Of a stretch of DNA of 64,000 bases, positions 56,241-64,000 are shown in pieces. The notes under the pieces were generated by a model. It saw only the letters and a program-made list of their open reading frames with translations, searched no databases and was not told the origin of the DNA. The first letter of the stretch is position 1; the number at the start of each line of letters is the position of its first letter. The stretch comes from Schistosoma haematobium (lineage: Eukaryota > Platyhelminthes > Trematoda > Strigeidida > Schistosomatidae), in the NCBI RefSeq assembly GCF_000699445.3, contig NC_067196.1, forward strand, positions 71,059,864 through 71,123,863, read 5' to 3'. Position numbers and translations under genes: made by a program.

Positions 56241-57798
56241 TGAGTAGTAAAGAATATTTTATGAAACATCTACCTTTTGTTCATGTATCATTTAACTTTT
56301 TGCCAAAATGAATAAATACATCCGTTCAATTCTTTAAAAAAAGAAGCCCATTTGTTTATCTCATCATCATTATTATTCTGACAGTGTTTCCTGAATAAAA
56401 ATAACGATTAGTATTTTCGAAGTATCACTCATTGCCAACAATTACTTAGTAATGTATGAAGGTAAATATTTCCTCAAAATTAATACATAACATATTTATT
56501 AATCTAAGTCATACGGTACTCCGAATTTGGTTCGAGTAGATTTATTTATGCTAAATAAATATGTTGTTCGAGTTGAGTACAATTATTAAGTAAACTATTT
56601 CTAATTCATTGGTCAAATCCTTGCTTTTTCTATTCTAAAACTAAGCTTCTATTTGCTTCGCTTGTATATATTGATTCATTACTGTATATTAAGTGTTTTG
56701 TACATTTTATTTATACTACTTACATGATATTTCATGCATATTTATCAGTGTTTACAATTCAGAATTAACTAAAATAGAACAGTCAATTAACTGTTTATCA
56801 TATGTACTATATTAACTGATCTAAGCATAAAAACTGGTATATATAAATAAATAAACTCATGATAGTAAATCATATTAAACTTTATATTAAGAGGTTGTAA
56901 TCATTATGTTTTTAATGATGTAATAAAAATTGTTTCTAAGCGGAAGTAAAAATAATAGCTGGTTGCTTTGATTACTGATAAAAGTTAAAAGATCTATAGT
57001 TAGTACACTTTATTTCAAGTTGAATCACAGTAACTGAAACAAATCTTATTAATCAGAATTAAAATTATTGGTATATACTGATTTAAGTGTTTCGTGTGAT
57101 AATGAAAGAAAAAAAACTAATGAAGAATCAACGTCAATTGATCTACGTGAATGCCTATACTCTCTTTATATATATATATATAAGGTTAAAGGTCATGTCG
57201 ACTTCAGTAAGAGACAATTTGTGGTTACAATGTTTTAAATAATGATAAAAGATTAAACATAAATTACCTCATTGAAAATGTTCTACTTCAAAACTAATTT
57301 GTAAAAAGGAACTTTATTGGAAAAATCAGGTACATTATTACATATATGAATATTCGTCAAGATTAGAACGAATAGTTTGACAGTAACTGAGCGCCGAGTA
57401 TAGAGAAATCATTATATGTGAAAATTATATTTGAAATCGCTGAGAATATTTCAAATATAATTTTCACATTATTACTTAGTTTAGTTTTATGCAATTCATT
57501 GTAGTATTTTTATATCTAGAACTTATATTCTTGATATACTGCGTATAACACAGGGGGTTATTAGCATTATCCAATCGAGAAGCTACACGTAGAGATTCTA
57601 GTACATTCCTGCAAAAGATGATTGGATAGAATATCTTCGGCTCTTTCTGAGCTTCTTATAGATTCCTCGAGTTCACCCGTGGACCATCCTCACAAGTATG
57701 GTCAAAATACCAAGCAATTTGCCCTTAGAATGTATTTTATTCGATATCATATGTTTGAATGAATCTGACATGGAATCATTGATCTTAATTTCATAATC
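56241..57798. other. nothing recognised
   Basis: AT-rich with a short (TA)n near 57165. 57440-57475 is an inverted repeat of about 17 bp ('gaaaattatatttgaaat' and its complement). No gene. Confidence 0.35.
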
Positions 57799-58043
57799 AC
57801 CAAGATGAGTTACTTACTTACTTACGCCTGTTACTCCCAGTGGAGCATAGGCCGCCGACCAGCATTCTCCAACCCACTCTGTCCTGGGCCTTCTCCGCCT
57901 GGAGTCCCTCCGGGAGCTACTGCCGGTCCCAAGCCCTGATAAAGGAGGAGGGTTGGGTATGGGCTTAGCGATCCCATCCCGAAGAAAACTAACTCGCTAA
58001 AAAAGAGCTAACCAGAAAAAATTATTTAAACCAAGATGAGTTA
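57799..58043 (-). mobile_element. 217-bp RTE-derived mini-element with 14-bp target duplication
   Basis: 57813-58029 is flanked on both sides by ACCAAGATGAGTTA (57799-57812, 58030-58043). On the minus strand it consists of a leader block (ctggttagc ... gggactcc) joined directly to the last ~88 bp of an SR2-like RTE. That end encodes the residues AEKAQDRVGWRMLVGGLC and carries a (gtaa)n tail. No endonuclease or RT lies between them. Confidence 0.8.
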
Positions 58044-59060
58044 GTAGCAATTATAAGAATATTTGTGTTATCACACTCTTTTTTAGGTTTGAATTTACTT
58101 CAAGTAGACATCTACGAGAAATATCAGTCTTCAGAAAATAAGATTTTCAGTTATTAACAGTATTCACCAAGCAAATAAAATTTTTAACTTTGCGATTGAT
58201 AAATAACTAAAAATAGAAAAATATATGCAATAAATTCATCTTGTTTACTATTTTCGACTTCATTTCTACGGTCTATCGAAATAGTATACAAAAATAAAAG
58301 AAAAAAAATTAGTTAATGCTGATAGAAATATTCAAGCATGATATAATCAATTTATTCAGTGTTAAAAATCTGAATACTCACATCTAATCGGAACAATTTA
58401 TAAAATAATTCCGTCAAAGTTTCTGTAGTTATCAGTATTATACTCCTGTATAATGATAGGATTATATGATAAAACTCACCGTTCTATGAGACATTAAACT
58501 GTATATCAATTGTAAAACTAATCTGCAATAGTTCAAATCTAATAAACGACTACTTTAAGCTAAGCGCTATCATAACTCTTTTTACATGTTTTCACATTAT
58601 AGGTTGAAACTACTTGGGAAACACTTCAAACTCTCCGCTGGAAACCTTAAGAAGCTACTCTGAATAGAAATATTTATTCAGTCTATTTTAGCGTGATCAC
58701 ATTTGCCAAGTGAGATATGAGGCTCTAAAGATCAGAGACAATAAGGCATGTTTCATAAAAACTAATAGGGATGAAAACCTATATCACTTTTACAGCAATT
58801 TAAGAAATAATTCTTTGTGAGTTCTTATTTGTTTGAGGAAATAATAACACTGACTTAGAAATGTTTGATGTAAATTATATAGCCTGTAAAACGTTTGATA
58901 TATTCCGTCCATTTATTGATGCACCACTAACTTGTCAATAGAGAAAAACGAATTTTGAGATAAAAATTAATACATTTACTATATTGATTAATAAATTTAT
59001 ATTTTGATCAATGGGTTATATGATGCAGGATACACAATCAATATGAAACGTCAGGCATAC
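58044..59060. other. nothing recognised
   Basis: AT-rich; no supported frame. Confidence 0.4.
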
Positions 59061-59530
59061 TTATCTATTTACTCAGGTCTGTCACCCGTTGTGGAGGAGC
59101 ATAAGCCGCCCACCAGCACTCTCCATCCAACCCTGTCCTGGAAAATTCTTTCCAGTTCCTATTTATTCTTTTCATGCCTGCTTCCGATTCCCGACGTAAT
59201 GTGTTCTTTGGCCTACCTATTTTTCCTTTCCCTTCAGGATTCCAAGTTAGGGCTTGCCTCGTGATGTAGGTTGATGATTTCCTAAATGTGTGTCATATCC
59301 ACCTCCAACATCTCTTCCTGACTTCTTCTCCCTTTAGAAGTTGACTTGTTCGCTCGCACAGTAGGTTGTTGCTTATGACATCCTACCAACAATCATTGAG
59401 TATCTATTGTAGACAATTGCTTCTAAATGCTTATACTTTTTTGATCATGGTTGTAGTAGTTCTCGAAGTCTCAGCTCCATACAGTAGAACTGTTTTGAAG
59501 TTTATATTGAAGATATAAAACGTCAGGTAT
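59061..59530 (-). mobile_element. 5'-truncated SR2-like RTE, 3' end
   Basis: The minus strand gives remnants of the RTE C-terminus (TVLLYGAETSRTTTTMIKK region, then a degenerate terminus with 'atgctcctccacaacgggtg'). Several stops. Same family as 22690-25125. Confidence 0.75.
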
Positions 59531-61595
59531 AGGGCAACTAATATTTTACAAACTTCATAATCCTCTATAAAAGTGAACATTATTTCAATTTCCATAAGAT
59601 TAGGTTTGTTTGAATTTTGTGTTAATGCTCGAAGTTAAATTAATGAAAATTTAATAATTCCTCTCATTCACCTAACATTCTAGCAAGTCTTAGTAACTGG
59701 TAGCATATTTCATAGAGAAATGCATAAGTTTGAAACCCTAGATGTTTAATTAATGAGGAACTCTTCAGAACCATGTTATAAAATTCATCGCTTATTTCTA
59801 AACATTATTCTCCCATTAATAACTTTTTAACTACATGTCACACTACTCAATAATACTAAGTAGTGTGTTTTTAATGTTCGTTTTTTAAAGAAATACTGTC
59901 TTTGATTTGTAAGTGATTTGCATGACGGATATAAACTTTCACGTACACTTCATTTTATTAAGTTTGGGATTGTGTTGAATTCTATGTGCACTTTATATTC
60001 TTATTTTGTATCCTTCTGCAGGTGTTATTTGTATTTTACCATTAAATTGTCACCCTACTATTTGTTCACTTGGTAGTAATAATGATAGAGCAGCTGGTTT
60101 CTAACTGGTAAAAACAAAATCGGTCTGACAGTATTAAATGTCAGTATATTAGGGCTTAAGGGTTGACAAAGTAACTCCATGATAGGTTTGAGATATTGAC
60201 AAGAACATATTTTTGTTTCAGTAAATTCAGATCAGTCTACTTATTTCTCTTTTTACTAGTGTACAATTTAATTTTAAACTATAGACAACTTTGTATATTT
60301 GAAAAGGAAGGAATACAGTTATGAGAGTATTGTTACTAACTATATTATGTTTATTTTATTCAATAGCGGATTTACGCATTTTCATGAAAACTACAGAGTA
60401 ATGTTCTAAGACCACATTTTCGTCATGACCAAACCTTAAACATGCCGATGAAAAAAGAGGTAAGCGAGATGGAATGATGGAATAGCATATTCTTCATTTA
60501 AATAAACGTTAAGGCTATTGAAAACGTAAAAGAAACATGTGAACTTTGCCATGGGTTTAATGATTAGCAATGGACTTGCATAAATTATTCGCCTTGTATA
60601 AAAAAAAAAACAACAGTAGGAGGTGTTAAACACCATATGAACCAAAAGCTATTATTCTTCCGGAGAATTTTCGCCGCTGATGGTGGTTCTAGAATAAAAT
60701 AATATGTCCTACAAAATGTTCATATTTTTTAGGCCTAAGAGAAATGGGACACTCGTTGATCTGGGCAGACAATCAGAGGGATGAAGCGAAGGGAGCGAAG
60801 AGAAAAGAGCGAAGCGAAATGATGTGTAGTGGAGAAAGCGTGTGAACCGACTCGGTCTAATCAAGCGTGAATCGATGTTTACAGTCAGATAAAAATAAGT
60901 TAAAGACATGTGATGAGTTAGATAGGAAATGCGCACACACTGCTTACATAAAAAGTCAAAATAAATAAGTAATAGGGTTGAAATGTGGTTTAAGATGAAT
61001 GAATGAATGGTTTGTTCAAAAGTTAGGATAAGCTAGGTGGGCTCGACATAGGATCAGCCACTACACCACCATATATCATATCATAGAATTTCATCCAAAT
61101 TTCAACATTCGCCTGTTCTTTTTTACTTCATTTCTTTTTTTAATTGATTGTTCATGGTATGTACTCGAAAACTTGACGGAAATTTATTAAGAAAAGTCTC
61201 CCATTCTCTTACTTCATGTGTATTAACTGCACTACTGAACTGACTTAGAAAATATAAATAACAATATCAATGAAGAATAGTCCAATTTCTATTTAATACT
61301 AATCATATAGAGGAAATAACTCCTATTTAAGAAGAAATACGGTTTTAAACTGAAACATTGTTCCTTGACAAATTAAAATAGTTCTAGTAATCGAAGTGTA
61401 CTAGTTAGGCTGAGAGAAATAAAACATTTAGTAGCCTAGAGTTATGTTAAACGAGTTTCTCTTACTACTGTTTACTGTAACTCTGAAGAAGAGGAGTAGT
61501 TTTTTAATGTAAAAAGAACTTTTTCAGCATGTATATTTCATCTAAACAATTGTGTGACTTGACGTTGTTTTACTTGTATCTTCCCATTGTTATTT
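59531..61595. other. nothing recognised
   Basis: AT-rich. 60700-60990 is unusually purine-rich ('gaagggagcgaagagaaaag') and may be an old repeat. No gene. Confidence 0.35.
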
Positions 61596-61599
61596 AGGA

Positions 61600-61815
61600 C
61601 TGCAACTGATCAGTTTCATGTTGGCATATGTGCATCCTGTGCGGATTGCCTCGATATAGACTTACGTCCCAAGCTCCTTAAGCAAAGATGGATAGTGGCT
61701 AGCAGTGGGGTCCAGGAAGCGCGTTTCGCCCTATCTGGGACTCGTCAGCTGGATGTACTCGCATCGCGGAGTTGATGTTCACTCCGGGACTAGAACCCAG
61801 TACCGTTCGCTTTAA
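61600..61815 (-). repeat. Sm-alpha-like short repeat with hammerhead
   Basis: The minus strand shows a B-box-like 'gggttctagtcccgg', then 'gtacatccagctgacgagtc' and the ribozyme. This matches the schistosome Sm-alpha retroposon type as known from its hammerhead. It differs from the other hammerhead repeats in this window. Confidence 0.75.
61710..61758 (-). ncRNA. Sm-alpha-type hammerhead ribozyme
   Basis: Minus strand: stem I (TCCAG pairs with CTGGA), CTGACGA core, stem II GTCC...GGGC, GAAA, short stem III, cleavage triplet TTC in place of the usual GTC. TTC satisfies the NUH rule, but the G-to-T change unpairs the short stem III, so cleavage may be weak. Confidence 0.7.
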
Positions 61816-62940
61816 ACATATGATGTTTTTGTTCTTGTATTAAATGATTTCAAATTTTTGACCACTTAGAAGTTTAGATAACAATTTAAGTGTGTTATAT
61901 GTTTTGCAAATCACGAATAGATGGGTATTCACTTCGAACGTTTGAAATCTCCGTGTGCAAGTAATATTAATCCAGTATGATTTCACATGGCATTTACATA
62001 TTACTCAATTTATAAAGAAAAAAAATGACAACATTGGTTGTCTTTCGAAAAGGTCAAATTTTTTGTTAATGAAGTTATGAATTCTATATTGTTTGATGTA
62101 TACCTTCAGTTGCACTAGTGAAAGATTAACTGGATCTTATATAGAGTTATTGCTTTAGATCTTTACAATGCAGTGTATGATACTGAATTCGATGAGGTAA
62201 TATTCGTGATGAATTCATCATGATGGTGCTGATGATGCAGTAAATTCGTTAGTAGACCTTATGTGTGGAAACGACCAACATAAATTATATTAAATCATAT
62301 AAAAAAAACAAATGATGGGAATGTACAGTAAAATATTACTTAATCTTAACTACACTATTTTATGTAAGTTGACTGTAAGCATGATTGATAAAGAACATTA
62401 AATCGGTCTATATATGAGGGTGATCTTCTTCAGTAAATAAGACATCAATTTGGGTACTTCACTCTATAATATTCATTGTTATAATTCATTACAAAAACCA
62501 GTACTGTATACGAAGGATTATTCACGAAATATATACCTCAAATTTATTGGTTATGACCTAAGTGCTTTATAGTTTATATAAATATGGCATTCCGAGATAT
62601 TCAAAATGTGGATTACTGAAGAGTACTACGAAGTATAACAACTTGGTTCTTGACTTTCTTTCTACCAATATTCATTAATTAACTAGATGCTCTTAAAGCT
62701 AACAAAAACGAAGCTATAAACAATGGAATTAAGTAATATTTGTCAATTGTGTCTATTTCTGTAAGCCTTTGTATTAATATACATCAATGATTACCTACAA
62801 TAACTACTAGATTTAATTTAGTTAAACAATTAACTAAAAATAATTAAAATAGCAAGTTTTCAAATAATAATGCACTATTTCATATTTCAGTATTCATTGA
62901 TATCAACTTCTTTCTTATTTTTGATTGAGGACATGAACCT
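61816..62940. other. nothing recognised
   Basis: AT-rich; no supported frame. Confidence 0.4.
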
Positions 62941-62944
62941 ATTG

Positions 62945-63260
62945 ATGTTGGGTCCCCATTAAAAACCCGGAAGCACTGGACAGCTGTTTCGTCCTATTGC
63001 AGGGCTCTTCAGCAATGCGCATCCACGATCACACTCGTTGGATTCGAACCAAGGGCCTTCAGTCTCGTGAGCGAATGCCTGACCTCCAGACCACTGAGCT
63101 GGCCGGCATCCAACGGTATTAATATCTAACTTCAACCAATCCACGAAATTACGCGACCATCTTTCATTACTGAGGTAGATACCTGTTTCTACCTGACACA
63201 CATTAGCTCCACGGGTCACGATTTCCCACTGGAACTCCGAGAATTCCCTCATGTAGCCAG
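62945..63260 (-). repeat. Hammerhead/tRNA-like repeat, near full unit
   Basis: Minus strand order: 5' module (63255-63175), tRNA-like head (A-box-like 'gctcagtggtctggagg', B-box-like 'cccttggttcgaatccaac'), ribozyme, 3' block. Forms a tandem pair with 63330-63440. Confidence 0.8.
62973..63018 (-). ncRNA. Type I hammerhead ribozyme motif, core intact
   Basis: Minus strand: stem I GCATTG, CTGAAGA core, stem II GCCC...GGAC (one mismatch), GAAA, short stem III, GTC cleavage triplet, stem I CAGTGC. Stem I pairs over six bases including one G-U. Predicted competent; not tested. Confidence 0.75.
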
Positions 63261-63329
63261 TCACTAGTGAGCAAATGGTAAGCATCAATATGGGGTTGTG
63301 GAGATCATTATGCTTTTGATTGAAATGAT

Positions 63330-63440
63330 GAACCGATAGATGTTAAATCACCATTGAAAACTTGGAAGCACTGTATAGCCGTTTCGTCCTATTGTGGGAC
63401 TCCTAATCAATGCACATTCACGATCTCGCTCACGGAATTT
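63330..63440 (-). repeat. Hammerhead repeat, ribozyme and tail (tandem partner)
   Basis: Minus copy with a broken core (ATTAGGA in place of CTGAGGA, ATA at the cleavage triplet). Its 3' tail (63330-63262, 'aaccccatattgatg' and 'tttgctcactagtgactgg') runs directly into the 5' module of the next unit. The two cleavage positions are about 395 bp apart. Confidence 0.7.
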
Positions 63441-64000
63441 TTTTCTTATTCACTTCACAATCTTTTATCGTGATTTAATATTCTAATTTATTGAATGTAT
63501 TGTATTCATCATAGTTTATTTAAACTATTATTACATTTCATGTGAATTATTAAATCATCTTAATTTATCATTTTTATATTATTCAATTTATTTATACCTT
63601 TATTTATTTGTAAAAAAAATTTTTTTCTATAATGTCCGGAAGTTTACTAAACAGTATTACTTACTTTAATAATAGTAATGAATATTATGTATTCATCGTG
63701 TCATCATCATCATCATCATCACCATCGTCATCATCATCAGTTATGACTATTAAATAAAAGTTCAAATGAAGTTTATCATACTTGAAACGAATGAAGAAAC
63801 TAATATCAATGACATAATGTACATATAAACAAAATTATACATAAGTCTACACCTATATCTACCTGTTAATGTATAGATGTATGTTTACATAATTAAATAT
63901 ATTTATGCACATACAAATATTTACCACCAATAATACATTTTTGAAAAAAAAAAGAATTAATAAACAAAAGACAACTACCATATTGGTTATATTTTTACTA
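63441..64000. other. AT-rich end with ATC microsatellite
   Basis: No gene seen. 63699-63740 is a (TCA)n run with a few interruptions. Confidence 0.45.

Noticed and set aside
57901..58029. HDV-like ribozyme in the RTE leader
   Set aside because: Only one possible long-range helix (GGTTAGC with GCTAA-CC) is visible; the required double pseudoknot could not be fitted by eye, so it is left as a test in the findings.
59004..59264. 86-codon plus frame
   Set aside because: Antisense of the SR2-like RTE 3' end at 59061-59530.

Overview
The window reads as nuclear DNA of a blood fluke (genus Schistosoma). It is AT-rich, has spliced genes with long introns, and is full of fluke-type non-LTR retrotransposon remnants (two RTE-like families, CR1-like copies, one CR1/L2/Jockey-like RT element). 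It also carries many copies of a tRNA-like short repeat that contains a hammerhead ribozyme motif, plus one Sm-alpha-type hammerhead copy. I cannot name the species. No CRISPR, operon, rRNA or genuine tRNA gene was seen.

Two host genes can be assembled, both on the + strand. (1) A trimethylguanosine synthase (TGS1) gene runs from about 13.9 to 31.4 kb. Six exons with matching splice phases give a 570-residue model ending in an intact cap-hypermethylase domain, with a polyadenylation signal at 31491. TGS1 makes the trimethylguanosine cap of snRNAs and, in flatworms, of the spliced-leader RNA. (2) A divergent homeobox gene runs from about 47.7 to 55.7 kb, with three exons and 339 residues. The homeodomain is split by an intron between homeodomain positions 44 and 45. 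Two other short open stretches (10671-10956; 32700-33114) are weak exon candidates.

Layout. 0-2.5 kb: tail of an RTE copy, then nothing recognised. 2.5-9.6 kb: three decayed CR1-like copies in alternating orientation, with an inverted pair of a ~400 bp unknown repeat. 11.4-13.1 kb: 5'-truncated RTE-like copy. 13.9-31.4 kb: TGS1, whose introns hold a ~3.4 kb RTE-like copy (15.2-18.5), an SR2-like RTE copy (22.7-25.1) and an antisense RTE-like copy (27.2-30.3) with a 755-aa open frame. 31.5-37.5 kb: mostly unrecognised, with an inverted pair of hammerhead repeats. 37.6-39.4 kb: mosaic, internally deleted RTE-like copy. 40-46 kb: cluster of hammerhead/tRNA-like repeats. 47.7-55.7 kb: homeobox gene, with RTE fragments in intron 1 and an antisense element with an uninterrupted 582-aa RT frame inside a hammerhead repeat in intron 2. 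55.8-64 kb: retroelement tails, a 217-bp RTE-derived mini-element with a 14-bp target duplication, an Sm-alpha-like hammerhead and a tandem pair of hammerhead repeats.

The most interesting material is the hammerhead repeat population: some catalytic cores look intact, others are decayed, and tandem head-to-tail junctions have a ~395-bp period. Next come the two mini-elements made of RTE terminal sequence, the mosaic RTE copy sharing a near-identical block with one 21 kb away, and TGS1 itself.
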